NCBI GenBank assembly: GCA_003956705.1
Contig: QZCP01000120.1
Coordinates: 62,001-126,000 of the forward strand
DNA length: 64,000 bases
Origin: Brevipalpus yothersi
Taxonomy: Eukaryota > Arthropoda > Arachnida > Trombidiformes > Tenuipalpidae
Direction: 5' to 3'
Within the stretch, counting starts at the first letter, position 1, and every line of letters begins with the position of its first letter. This document shows, one piece after another, positions 1-12,111 of this stretch. The position numbers were made by a program, and so were the translations under genes. The notes under the pieces were generated by a model that searched no databases, was not told the DNA's origin, and worked only from the letters and a program-made list of their open reading frames with translations.

Positions 1-1146
1 ATTACGATGGGCTTATCTTGTGCAAATTTGGTCTTATATTAAGGCGACTAATCAATTCTAAAGACTTTCAACGCTAATTTTTACATGAAAAATTAAGAAT
101 GAAATTTTTGTCTAATTATTTGCCTCTAACTTCGATGATTTTCCTGTAGTCAATCCTTGAGCATTTATATTTCATTTTGTTTATGCTAACAGCTATAAGA
201 CGTAAACAGAAAATACTTTAATCAATCTATCCAACCTTCGAATTGTGTTTTTATTTTCAAATTTTTCTGGACTATTTGTTTGTATTGCGTTCCAGCAAAT
301 TTTAACTTATTGGAAAATTCAGATAACCCTCAGTTTCTTGCCTATCATGAGTCTCCGTTGACACATGAGTTTCCAGACTCATGAACCCGGGAAATAAACA
401 GTAGCTGACTTCATGATAAACAACTTCACCATTTCTTTTTTCTTATTTTTCTCTGTCTGAGACACAGATTTACCCTTGAAAAGAGTATTTTGCCTAGTCA
501 CTGGTAAATCTTTGGTTCTGTAATGCTTTTCAAATAGTCAGACTTCAGTTCCTTGAAATCCACCAATTTCATGGTTTACAAAGATATATATTGTTTACTT
601 ATTGATCATCTTCTCCATTGGTTTGAAAAATTCCTAGTTTGTCAGTCCTGAAAAATGAAACCATGAATTTCCTACTTTGTGGCAAGTTGGCTTTTTTCAA
701 ATCCCCTTCATCTGGGACCCATAATCTTTATCATTAAAAACTTGAATTTTCTATCAAATCCGATAGATATGATTGAGCAGTATCAAATCGAAGCTTCTTC
801 TGTGCACATTTGATAGAAAAAAAAGTAAGATTAAACCGATTATCTATACAATGTGCTGAAAAGTGAGCAATTTATCGCAAAATTTGAGTGGCATGCCTGA
901 TGATGGGCTGGAAGCTCTATTGATTCTCTTTCTCTCTGTGATATTCAGAAATAATCGCTTCACAAGATCCAAATTTTGACACAACACGTTTCCACACTAC
1001 ATGAGGGAATACTTTCACCTCAAATGATTTATAAAGATAGTCTGATCAAGATGTCTGAAAGATGGTGAAGGCAAAGAATGCTTTTCACCAAGGCTTCTAC
1101 TCTGGATAAACCATTTCCATTGAGAGTGAAAGAAAGAGAAAAATAT

Positions 1147-1149
<3 letters not shown>

Positions 1150-1191
<42 letters not shown>
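1150..1191. repeat. (CT)n microsatellite
   Basis: Uninterrupted TC dinucleotide run of about 21 units. It creates an Arg-Glu-rich open frame on the minus strand that is not a gene. Confidence 0.95.
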
Positions 1192-1193
<2 letters not shown>

Positions 1194-3867
1194 TCTAGTA
1201 AAGGGCAAAGGAAGTGCAAATGAATTATGAGGATTAGGGCCCATTCTTGCTCTTCTATATGATGGTCTGTATATATTTTCTCAAAATACTTAACTGAATA
1301 TGCTGTGTATGTGGACTTATTTGGTTCCTCTCTTTTGCTTTCCCTTTTTTATCCTTCTATCATCAAGATCCATTCTCTCTTCATCCTTATTCAGTGTATT
1401 TCCTTTCTCATACTAGTCTTCTATTCTATTCCCTTCGAAAACTCATGCATCTTTGTAGGTCCATTCGTTTTGGCACCAGTTTTTCGAGACAGAAAAGATG
1501 AAGGAAATGAGCGTAGTGTATTATTGCTTGCACACAGACATTCATTTTATTGATAGTGAATGATGAAGCTCATACAGGATCACTTTTTGATCCTACTGAG
1601 GAGTATCATGATGCACAGTAGCGATAAATAGTTGGAATATAAAACTCTCCAAGATTCTGGGTGCTATATATATAAATATGTTGAGAACATTACATTGATA
1701 TTATTTCATCAAGGCAAACTTGCTGGATTACAGAGGATTCACATTGAATATGATCGTTTGGGGATATCGTAGAATCAAAATTCTCTCAGTGAGGAAAAGA
1801 ATTAAGAAAATAAGTTAAGCTTCCATAACATCTTCCACATTCATTTGACCAACAGGGAAGAGGAAAGGTGCTATCAATTTCAAATATTGGTCAGTTCTTT
1901 TGGGGTCGATGAAAAGCGAGAATAAAAAATACTAAGATAGCATTCAGTCGGTGGAATGTCGCATGAACATCCATACCCTCGCAATCTCATGAGATGAACG
2001 TGACTATTATTCGAAAATTGTTCATCTAACCAGAGAAGTTATATTCATTGAGATTTGTTTTTATCTACTCTTTTCCACCCATGTACACATGGTGGTTGAT
2101 CTGCATGAGTTTTGTGAAATACTTTTCAAGGATAATTCTGACGGGGGCAAATGAATGGGAATATGAAGCCAAAGGTTATTTTGGATGCTTTTTATTACTA
2201 TGGATGCATCTAGACATTTATTTGTCTATTTGAACTTTGGAAGGGTTAATGTTTCGATTGAGATTATAGTGAGTTTTTTTACTTCTCACTATTTTTGCTT
2301 CTTACAGTTGCTCTAGTATTTTGGACAAAAAAAGAGATCATCATTCTAGGAAAAAGAACAGCAAAGTTCTAGTGTTTCGATGCTTTTTTCTCCTCTTTGA
2401 ATGCATCTATTAATAGTTTCAAATACTTTCGCCACTTTTTCTCTGTAATATCATACGATAATTGAAGTTCATCAGTCAGATCTTTCATTGAGGGAAGTTA
2501 TTCCAGGAAGACGAATAATTGAAACTCCCTTTCTCTCTACTCTCATCAATCAGACGAATGAGTAGTGGAAGGTGTTGGGCTGAACTCTTTGCAATACTCT
2601 CACCAGGGCTCAATTGAAATATTTCACAGAATTTTCCACCTGATCTGCAAGAATTTCTAATGCATTCCAAGGGGGGGTACATTTAGTATTGTACTTTTGG
2701 GTTTACTGCTGTTTGCATCTTGAGTTCGAAAAGTAATGGTAATAAGAAGTGATGTTGCATCGAGATCAAATGAAAAGTACTTGAAAAAATTGAAAAAAGC
2801 ATTAGAAAAATGAAGAAATGTGCACTATCATACTACTTACATGACTAAAGATTACTCAGATTGCACAATATGAACAAACAGATTGATCTATGTTTATCAT
2901 TTTTAACTGAATGATGGCGAGAATCATCAACAAACTGAATCATCTGAAATTTTATCAAATGTGGCAGAATATTGACTAAGAAATGGTCAATTCGATGAAC
3001 ACAAATTTTGTCCAAGTCTGTGGACTCAATTTTCTGCTGATAAATACAAATACAAGGCAGAAAGTACAGTTTTTCAGGTGGGAATAACTTTCCAACTGGT
3101 AACAGCCTGAATCTTTTTATCAGCTCTCATCGAAGCATGATGGAACAAATCACAAATCATTTCAGCGTCTATCTTGATTTGAAAAAAAAGACTCACTATC
3201 AAAATTGTACTACTCGATGGCCAATGTAGATTATTCACACACGCACGAATACAGTCTCCTGAGGTCTTCCATAACAAAATGGGTAGCCAAAGTAAACTTT
3301 TCTTCTTTTTCCCCATCTTTTTTTCGAAAAAAAGTATTCGATCGATATCGTGAACCATTTTTACACTCTCTTTCTATCGTAAAAAATACTCATCTCACTT
3401 TAAAGTCATCCACAATGTTGCACGTAGGGCTCATCTGTACTGGATAAAAGAATCCATGGAAGAATTCAAACTCTTCAACTCAAAATTTTTCTTTTCCTAT
3501 CTTCCATCTTCTCTTCTTTTTTCCCTTGTCTTCTTCAATCTTTATCTTTTCTGCCTACACTTCCACATTCTTGCCTAGTCTGAGAAATCTTTTCTTCATT
3601 CTTCTTCTTCCTCTTCCTCTCATTTGAATGAGTTTTGCCTCAATGATACACCAGGATCACCAGGGTAAAGCTATCAAGTCCATTTCATCATCTCCTAATC
3701 GAATTAACAGCAGGAGAATCCAAAAAGAAATTCATTCGCTTGACTCACTCTACAGTGGATGCATTCTTGCCCGATTCATGATGGGAAAGAATTCTTCTTG
3801 TGCACAAGGAGGATATATTCTCTCTTTCTCTCCTAATAGTTGTCTGGGATTCTGGATTCCCTCTCTT

Positions 3868-3868
3868 C

Positions 3869-3927
<59 letters not shown>
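3868..3927. repeat. (CTTT)n microsatellite
   Basis: Tetranucleotide CTTT repeat of about 15 units. It encodes an artefactual Phe-Leu-Ser run in the overlapping open frame. Confidence 0.95.
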
Positions 3928-4982
3928 GATCTATTCTCGATCCTATTTGTTTGTATGAGCCTAATTCATCTTACTGACTTTCCCAAGGCAAACTCATGGT
4001 CAAGAATTGGTGTTACTTGAAATCCAAGCGATTATCTCCATGTAAACCTTGGAATGTGACAAATGATGGCTACTAGTTAATTTCAAGAGTGTGTGTCTGA
4101 TCTAATCACACTTATTGATTGTGGTTGGAAAGAATTGAATAAAAAAGAAGATCAAGTGTGACGAAAAGTGGACATGATCGAAAGAATCTCAATGCAAGTT
4201 AGTTTTTTTGACATTGTCGTTCAGATTAGGTTTCATTCGTTTCGAATGATTTTATCATGAGACATGGTCAAAAGTCAGCAATTAGGATGAATGAAACTTG
4301 ACTGTTCATTGAGATGTGCCATCAAACTTTTATCGAAATTTTGAAAAGAAATTTTTCACAGAGTCTTGTTCAAGTGGAAAGTGGAAAAGTGAATCTCAAT
4401 GCGTAATGGAAGTAAAGGCGAAATTTTTTCTAGTTCATTGTATTGTTGTTGAAGATTTCGTTTGAAAATAGCTGGATGAAAGGTTATCCAGTCATCAGCC
4501 AATTCAAGGAACTCATAATCATCAAAGTAATATCAGAAGTTTTCCAGTTAATGAAGGTGATTAATCATGATTGTGGGTTGGAAAAGTAGAAAATAGAAGT
4601 CAACTGAGTGTACAAAAAAAGCTCGAGCTTAGTTCATTTTTTATTCTTTCGAGTGAAGCCAATTTTTTATCATTTTTTTGGATTCAAATTATGTGAAAAG
4701 TTTATGATAGTATAAAGTAGTAGCTAAAATATGGTTCTAAGATGAATTAGTTTGTCTGCTAATTCATTTGTAAATACCACAATCTAGGTAGTGTAAGTAG
4801 TAGTAATATCGAGTGAAAGTAGGCTGGTGAAGTTGAGAGTTGAAATATCATTGGGCTTAAGAGATGAATGCAAATGATTCAAGCCAAGTTTCTCGATTTA
4901 TCATGAAAGTTATTCTGAGTAAGTCTAAATATACTATCACCAATTCCAAGTGACACTAGTTTCTGCTCTATCCATGACTTTC

Positions 4983-4986
<4 letters not shown>

Positions 4987-5062
<76 letters not shown>
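4987..5062. repeat. (CT)n microsatellite
   Basis: Long CT run with one interruption (CTTT) near its right end. Confidence 0.95.
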
Positions 5063-5383
5063 GTTCCATAGAAAATGAGTATTATATTCTATTTCATCCA
5101 CTCTCAAATTCTAGCACCAAGCACAGTGTGTAAGAATGGTTAGAGAGGGAAAAAGATTGTACAAGTGCCTGGATAATGTTGGGATAGAGATGAATCTGGT
5201 TGTTCAATGGAATATATGGATGATGGGCACAGGAAATATGACAACAATAATATTTCTTTCTTTTCTTCTCCTCATCTTCTTCTTCCTCTTCTTCTTCTTC
5301 TTCCATTTTCAGCTCTTTCGCTTGACTCCTCCATCATCATCATCATGCCTCTCTTACCATCAATGATGATCGCTTAACTTCCA

Positions 5384-5386
<3 letters not shown>

Positions 5387-5468
<82 letters not shown>
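5387..5468. repeat. (CT)n microsatellite, left arm of a CT/GA inverted pair
   Basis: CT run of about 40 units. It is followed 166 bp later by a GA run on the same strand (5634-5704), so the two can base-pair as an inverted repeat. Confidence 0.95.
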
Positions 5469-5472
<4 letters not shown>

Positions 5473-5631
5473 ATTTTCCTACTAACATTTCATATTTGTG
5501 TTCCTCCTTTTGGAGGCTTGATCTGGTGTCTCTGTGTATGTGAATGCTACAAACAATCGAAAGACAAGAGATGAAAACTCTCTGTCTCTCATACACACAT
5601 CAGCCCTAGAAGTTGACTTGGTGTGAAATCG

Positions 5632-5633
<2 letters not shown>

Positions 5634-5704
<71 letters not shown>
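5634..5704. repeat. (GA)n microsatellite, right arm of a CT/GA inverted pair
   Basis: GA run of about 35 units, complementary to the CT run at 5387-5468. Confidence 0.95.
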
Positions 5705-5708
<4 letters not shown>

Positions 5709-5850
5709 CATATATCATATACAGTAAAGTTATCGAGGACAATTCAATTGATATAATAAATAGAAATAACAATTACTGGATGAATCTAATTCAACTACAC
5801 TATGACACTTATACTCATATAAACAGTCGCTTATTTTGTGAACATTTTTC

Positions 5851-5853
<3 letters not shown>

Positions 5854-5900
<47 letters not shown>
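5854..5900. repeat. (CT)n microsatellite followed by (AC)n
   Basis: CT run that passes directly into a short ACACAC stretch. Confidence 0.95.
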
Positions 5901-5903
<3 letters not shown>

Positions 5904-6330
5904 CACACACCTAACATTTATTCATTCCAAGTTATTCATCATTCTGAGGATTAAGCATTTCGGAAAAGTATTTCCCCTCATGAAAATTTTGAGGACCAAA
6001 TGAATAGGGTCAACAGCAACAAAAATTTTAACAGCTTTTCAAAGATACTGAAACATTGATAACGATGGACAGTAGCTTTTGTTTGAGCTCATCATTTGTG
6101 GCCAAATGATGACAGCTTATCAGCTTAAAATTGAATGAGGAAAAATTTTTTTGTTGAACATTTTGATCGTGAAACAATAAACACACGTTGGCGTACACAT
6201 CTTCAATTCTATTATTTTTCCAATTCTCTCTCTCTCTATTCTGTCAAGGGAAAACTTTCTAATCTCCTTCCTCCAATCAAACTCATTTTTGGAGAATTCC
6301 AAATAAAGAGAAATCTTCTATTCAACTTAC

Positions 6331-7941
6331 GTTTGCTGATTATTTCCATCTGTTGAGTGAATCTCTGTTTCACTTTCTCCAGTTAATGGACGACGAACAA
6401 TTTTGACAGTCAATCCTTGTGAATTTATCATCTTCAAATGGACAGCCAGCATACAATGGCCTATACGATCTGGTGGGCCTAAAATTATTTGTGGACTTTC
6501 GAGTGTACCCAATATCAAATCTTTCGATTTGGCTGCATGACCAGCTTGAAAGAGTAAAAATTTGTCTGCTCCATGATGTGTATCAGGAGGAGGAGAGGGA
6601 AAGAGAGAGAAGAATAATGATGATGTTGGGAAGAAAGAGGAAGAGGAAGAGAGAGAAAAAGAATGGCAAAAGTTAGAATAAAGAGCAAGCCTTACTTCTT
6701 TCACTTCTTCTTCTATGGCAATCAAGAGTCAAGAGAATAAGAAATGGAGTAAAAATGAAGATTCAGGAGCAACTACAGGCTCATCAATCACCAATCAAGC
6801 TGAAGAACTTATTACCCTTCCATTCATTACTTAACAGTGGTCACAATCATTATTCATTGTTTGGATAATTGTTTTCTTTTTTGTTTTTTCACTTTCTCTC
6901 TCTCTTTTCTAGCTTTCTTCCACAATTTTATCTTATGATTAAATCGAGTATAATAAGAAAACTTTCACTGGAGTCAATTCATAATAATCTCTCAGAATGT
7001 ATGGCGGCCATCATGATATCACATCATTTGGGTTACATTTTGGGAAAAGATTTCAAAACAATATAGAAAATGGGTTCATAAAATTCTGCTGATCATCCAA
7101 AATGCTCAATAAATGATCAAAATTTTCCAGCAAAAAAAGCAAAATAGTAATACAATATCTCTTCAATGAAAATCTTTCAATATTGGTGGTCATTGTTTAT
7201 GTACCAAGGTCATCACCATTTACGCAATCATCTTCACTTACATCATTCGAAGCTAATCAATTGAAAGAATCAAATTTTCCTCACTCAATGACGTCCATTA
7301 ACCGTTACTTTTTGACCGCCAAGAAGATACAGGCACACACTTACTGCCAATATTTTCCATATCTTACAATTTTTCACTACACACAAGCTTAATTTGAGGG
7401 AAAAAATATCTTCTCCAAGCAATCGATTATGAAAGCTATTACAAATCTTTTCGTTGATACTTTGGAGTGGAAAAAAAATCATGATGTAAAAGAAGAGAGT
7501 AAGCAAGCCGAGTCAAGTTTATCGGCTTTTAAATGTCAAGTTACTATTTCGATACTCGATTCTATTTTCGATTGTCATTCTAAGTTGTAAGCATTGATGT
7601 GTATATGTGCCATCTTAAAACATCACACGAGTGTAATACATATCGAGTAAACATAAGTTTTAAAACATTGTTCTTGACCTTGGTTATTGGTGTTGCCATG
7701 TGTGTGTATATGTCGTGTATTCCCTATTGTGATTGCAGCTATCCAACTTACCATCTTGTGGTGATGATTCGATGCCGGGAACATTTGATGTTATTTCATG
7801 TGGTCCTGTTACTTTCCATGAGCATTCATGATCAACAGTAAAGTCACAATCTAATTGTGCACAATATATTGTGCTCAACAATATACACATGATCACCGTT
7901 GATGATGAGAATCTATATGACACGAGGATTACTCGATACAT
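6331..7941 (-). CDS. MAM-domain secreted or surface protein, 5' part (two exons)
   Basis: Two minus-strand exons join in phase. Exon 1 (7941-7752) starts at an ATG and encodes a hydrophobic leader of about 29 residues with a possible signal-peptidase site (YCAQ/LDCDF). The start of a MAM domain follows (CDFTVDHECSW). Exon 1 ends GATG/GTAAGT, phase 1. Exon 2 (6565-6331) begins after a CAG at 6568-6566 and encodes KFLLFQAGHAAKS, then LESPQII, GHCMLAVHLKM and GLTVKIVRR. This is the usual MAM order of glycine-rich strand, Sp motif, Cys strand and G-L-x-V strand. It ends at GTAAGT in phase 2, so the gene continues to lower coordinates, where I found no further exon. MAM domains mediate adhesion in receptors, phosphatases and metalloproteases. 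Which family this belongs to cannot be told. The acceptor of exon 2 is weak, so the join is less certain than the domain call. Confidence 0.55.
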
Positions 7942-9273
7942 TCTGAAGCGTGTACGTGAAACGTGATTTCAATGGAAATTCACTTGTTCAATATTGAATA
8001 TTATGATGATGATGATGACGATGAAGGTGATGATAGAAAAATTAAGAGAGTAGAATATAACGGTAAAATTTTGCTAATGAATTTGTAGCAATTGTAATGA
8101 CAATTTGAGTGGTAAAAAAGGAAGATAAATTCTCCATAGATGATGAAGGTTTAACGGTTGTCAAGATATAAGAACGATGTGAAATATGGTTATCATCATC
8201 CGATGATGAGATAGGTTTATATCCGGAAGCAAGAATTTGAACCATTTTGATGATAATTATTTTCGAAAAATAATGATGATGAAAGAAGAAAAAGAACACA
8301 AGAAACACTCACTTAGACACACACACACGAGACAGATGTTCATCGGACGTACAATATGAACCAATTAATAAGAGAAAAAAGTAGTCATGATAATTGTCAC
8401 AGAATTCAATTGAGTTTCACATACATATAACTCTACGTTTTTCGCTCCTCACAAAACTTTCACTTGTATTTACCGTGTGGGAAGAGAATAGGATGAGGAT
8501 GAAGATGAAGAAGGAGATGAAGAGGAAAATGTTGACAAGAAGGAGAAACAAGTAAGTAAGTGTCTTACTCGCGATTCTGTTCGCCTTCTCTTGGAACGAA
8601 GTGGCAACATGATCATCATTCGAGGTGAAAATTTTTTCGTAAGATTGAAGAACTCATACAGCACAAGAGTATCGAGAGTCTGTAAGCTCATTCGGAAGCA
8701 AGTGAGATGAGAGAGAGATGAGAGAGAGATGAGAGAGAGAAGAGGATATGTTCTCTCTGACATTTATCGGAAAGATTCTCTCTCTCCATGGTGTCACCTA
8801 TTGGAATCGAGAATCGACAAAAGTTCATGGTCTTAGAACTTTGATAACTCTCCTTACGGTTCACGTTGAATCATCGGCTTTTTTCTTCATAATTACATTA
8901 TGAGAGCAACAGTGGTGGCGATAAAATTAACCTATTAAGACATAAATAGCATCAATTGATGATACAATTTTTTCACATGTTGGCGATGCAAAAGTAGAGC
9001 TTGAGAAATGAATATCTATCACAGAGAATGGTCTTGTTCATTTAGATTGATTGCTCTTCGGTGTTTTTCTTCTTTCTAAGCAAATATTAGCAATAAAATA
9101 TACAGTCACGATCTGTTGATCTGAATTGATCGGGATGATGGATGATTATTATAATCGTTGTCCATGGTGAGATTTGTTTTTTATTTTGTTTTCCCAATCG
9201 GTACATCAATTTGATTAGTCTACGAAATGAATACCATGATTCATGTCTTAGTTCTAGGAATTTCATTCAAAAA
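7942..9273. other. Intergenic; possible small minus-strand ORF at 8042-8240
   Basis: Contains short minus-strand frames at 8042-8308 and 8470-8763. The first could encode a 67-residue Ser/Asp-containing peptide, and the second a Ser-rich tail made from GAT/GAA repeats. Neither has a recognisable domain or a convincing splice context. They may be 5' sequence of the MAM gene. Confidence 0.3.
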
Positions 9274-9747
9274 ATGACTAAATATACTGCTACTGTAAGA
9301 TCGCTTCATGTTGAGGTAGCTTCAATGAATTTTTGTGCTCTTCGAATGGTTTTATTAGCATTAATACTTCTATCACTTGTGTGTAATATTATTTTCGTCA
9401 TATTGAGAGTGTTAGAACTGAATGTTATCTTCACCGTTGAAACTGAATCGCTCCTAATGTCAGTGGACATGGAACCAACCCGAAAAGCATACGCTAAACG
9501 ACGCCTTTTGATAATTGTTGTATCATCATTCTTGGTTGCTTTCAAGATATGCTCTTTTCTGGTTGTTTATATGAAGAAAAAATTTATCATGAAAATTTGG
9601 ACTATTTTTGTGGCCGGCTCATGTTTAGCTCATGCCTACATATCGGACTTTAATTCATTAATATTTGAAATTGTTATCGGTCTAATGTTATCACTATTGA
9701 TACTGATGGAAAGACGAAAAAAGAAGCAACATGGTGTACTGAGTTGA
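9274..9747 (+). CDS. Small four-helix membrane protein, unknown family
   Basis: Single-exon open frame. I chose the ATG at 9274 (157 residues) because it is the first Met before the membrane segments; the frame is open upstream to 9142. Hydrophobic segments lie roughly at residues 20-46 (MVLLALILLSLVCNIIFVIL), 77-99 (LLIIVVSSFLVAFKICSFLV), 105-125 (IWTIFVAGSCLAHAY) and 134-150 (LIFEIVIGLMLSLLILM). Between helices 1 and 2 is a loop of about 30 residues ending in a basic stretch (RKAYAKRR), and the protein ends in a lysine/arginine-rich tail (ERRKKKQHG). The size and four-helix layout recall tetraspanin- or MARVEL-like proteins, but the CCG motif of tetraspanins is absent. I do not recognise a family. 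Arthropod genomes hold many lineage-specific four-helix proteins of this size. It lies 0.7 kb upstream of the ARL15-like gene on the same strand. Confidence 0.5.
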   Translation: MTKYTATVRSLHVEVASMNFCALRMVLLALILLSLVCNIIFVILRVLELNVIFTVETESLLMSVDMEPTRKAYAKRRLLIIVVSSFLVAFKICSFLVVYMKKKFIMKIWTIFVAGSCLAHAYISDFNSLIFEIVIGLMLSLLILMERRKKKQHGVLS

Positions 9748-10449
9748 TCAAAAATTTCTAATTTATCATCATTATTTTGATTTATTCAATAATTTTCTCA
9801 CAAGCCTGCCGTATTCATCTTCTCTTTTCGAATCATGAAAAAAATTCTAGAAAATATTTTTACCGTTATTCAGCTACTCATCATGGCCACTCTTGGCAGC
9901 ACCGTCTATTCATGATGCGCATTCAGAATTCCGATGATAATATGATATTATCATGATATTAAGTTCATCGCGAATCGAGGTAAACAACCAAAAAAAACAT
10001 CCATCCAAATGGTGTGAATTGTGAATTATTTGATGATTTTTTTAAAATCATCATCAATTTAATTGATTGAGAGAGAAAAAAAAATCTTCCGTCAATAACT
10101 TAATACTGCCATTTAATTGTGATCTTCATCTGATTCTCATTCTCCATGAAGCTTGTGTGAATTTGAAATGTTTTCTTTGATCGTAGACTCACTTGCACCT
10201 TTGCCTGTGGATAAGTTCTATTCGATTGTCCTTCATAAAGTGCAAGGATCATGGATATTTTGGAATGACTTATGGTGATCATATTCTCCTCTCTCGATTG
10301 AGAATACATGTATATCGGAAAATATGGAAACAAATTGGCTCATAAATATGATGACCATGATAATGATTTATCTTTGAACGGCTGATTAAGATTGGAGATC
10401 ATTTTTTTTCTTTCTCACATCATTTGGTTTAAGCTTGCAATAAGGTGAT
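9748..10449. other. Intergenic; small minus-strand ORF of doubtful status
   Basis: A minus-strand frame at 10100-10333 could encode up to 77 residues ending in ITIKWQY. It has no recognised domain and could be a lone terminal exon. Nothing else is visible. The right end should contain the promoter of the ARL15-like gene. Confidence 0.3.
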
Positions 10450-11329
10450 ATGCCTGGGGTTAGAGATCATATTAATTCGAGCTTTGCCGCGTGTAGAGTT
10501 GGGCTTCGAAAGGTGAGTGTATTGATTTTCGTTCTTTGTATGGTCAATATTCTCTCTGAGAATGATGTCCATGGTGATTGAATTTTCTGGAGTTTAAGTT
10601 ATTTTTCCATCTAATATTTCGCTTATCACTCATTCTAGTGTTGGCAATGGGTACAATGTCATAAGCCACTGGTGTTCGTTCTTCAAGATCAATATAATGT
10701 TCTATGTTTAGGTCTTAGTGGGGTTGGTAAAACAACCCTATTGTCCCATCTTGTCGAAGAGCCTATCGGTCAGAATGATATAATTCAGCCAACCACTGGT
10801 TTCAATATCAAAACACTGCCACTTAAGAATACTGTTATAAGCATCAAAGAGCTTGGTGGATCAGGCTCTGTTAGACCATTTTGGGATCACTATTTTGGTG
10901 GTAAAAATGGCATACTATTTGTTGTCAATGCCACCGATTCGACAAATAATATAAATGAAGCACAAGAAGTATTGAAAGAGGTTTTCGATGATGATAGATT
11001 AAAAGAGAAACCATGCCTCATACTCGGTACGAATTTGATTCTTAATAACATGGTGTATTTAATTGAAATTTTTGTTTAGCATGCCCTAGCTGAATCGTTT
11101 TTTTGGATTTCGATCAATTGTGATCCATAAGATCTATTTTCTCACCCCCTTTTTCGTAGGAACTTATTTGGATAAAAATGATTCCAAAAGTGCAGAGGAT
11201 ATACAAAAATATTTTCAACCACTGATGAATGGACGAAAATGGTGTGTATCATGTTGCTCTGTTCATGATCGAGGCCAAATTATTTCGGCATTGGAAACAC
11301 TTATCGATCTTATGGCTTTAGCGATGTGA
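10450..11329 (+). CDS. ARL15: ADP-ribosylation factor-like GTPase, ARL15 type
   Basis: Three exons: 10450-10512, 10639-11026 and 11160-11329, with GT..AG introns and matching phase (0 and 1). The product is 206 residues, close to the 204 of vertebrate ARL15. Exon 1 gives a Cys-containing N-terminus. Exon 2 carries the P-loop GLSGVGKT (residues 46-53), the switch I segment QPTTGFNIK and the switch II motif KELGG (91-95). ELGG, rather than the usual D-x-GG-Q, is a hallmark of ARL15. Exon 3 carries AEDIQKYFQPL and the C-terminal helix. ARL15 proteins are small membrane-associated GTPases linked in vertebrates to Mg2+ transport and insulin-related signalling; the role here is inference from the family. 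The base-recognition motif reads TYLDK, where most relatives have an Asn at the first position, so nucleotide specificity may be relaxed. The first exon is short and was chosen on its in-phase ATG and good GTGAGT donor. Confidence 0.85.
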
Positions 11330-11469
11330 CACATAAAAAAACACTTTTGGTTGGAAACCTCAAAAATACATCATGTCTTTCATCGATAATTACCCTCCTG
11401 TCAATGTGCAGATAGAAAATGACGATCAATTCGCTGCTTATACGTATTGTCTGTATACAGCGATAAGCA

Positions 11470-11530
<61 letters not shown>

Positions 11531-12060
11531 AGCCATGAAGTATTCAATCAACACTTATCGACGACTGAATCTATGTTTCTCTCTCTTCTCATCTTGCTTT
11601 TGTATGTCGTTTCGTGATGAATAATCGTCCTAATATGATGTCTCTCACTCTCTCTACCATAGATGCTCTCATAAATTATGATCTTCATTTTATTTCATTT
11701 TATTTCATATGGGAAAATAATTCCATTGAATTTCCATTGATCACTTATAACTTAATTCGTTTATGTGATCGACATGAGTTCCGGTTGAATTGCTCACCAC
11801 CAGTCTAGTCCTTAAAAGAATATCTCATAAATCATATGATGAAGTTTCCTATCATCAACACCATCGTTTGTAAAAGGTTGTTTTTGCTGCTGAAACTCAC
11901 GTCTACTTTTGATAGACACTCGATTGTCCGAATCGTCACCGGAACTCGTTTGTCGTAGCAATCATTTCATCAATAACAACAACAACAGCAAAATTTCGTA
12001 ATCGATAGTAACCATTAATTTAATTTTAATTTAATTTAATTTTTGAGAGCAAAGGCAAAA
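11330..12060. other. Intergenic with (GA)n tract
   Basis: Contains the GA run at 11471-11528 and no convincing gene. The frames at 11310-11624 are repeat artefacts. Confidence 0.6.
11471..11528. repeat. (GA)n microsatellite
   Basis: GA dinucleotide run of about 29 units with one AAA interruption near its left end. Confidence 0.95.
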
Positions 12061-12066
12061 TTTATT
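12061..12066 (-). terminator. Polyadenylation signal for the HTH protein gene
   Basis: AATAAA on the minus strand, about 46 bases past the stop codon of the gene at 12112-12840. Confidence 0.6.
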
Positions 12067-12111
12067 CAGAGAGATAAAGAGAGAGAGAGAAAATCAAATG
12101 AGAAGTAAATA

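Larger units (their letters stand above)
1..6330. other. Sparse region with microsatellites, no convincing gene
   Basis: AT-rich DNA carrying several long (CT)n, (GA)n and (CTTT)n tracts, listed separately. Short open frames here are either low-complexity products of the repeats (Ser-Leu or Arg-Glu runs) or lack a recognisable protein. Downstream exons of the minus-strand MAM gene that enters at 6331 may lie here, but I could not identify any. Confidence 0.5.

Noticed and set aside
1029..1244. Arg-Glu-rich open frame, and similar ones at 5482-5772, 11310-11624, 40955-41152, 43851-44312 and 52076-52294
   Set aside because: These are translations of (CT)n/(GA)n microsatellites, with no conserved sequence outside the repeat.
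3074..3358. Minus-strand frame considered as a downstream exon of the MAM gene
   Set aside because: The translated sequence lacks the Trp, Gly and Cys pattern of a MAM C-terminus and has no suitable phase-2 acceptor.
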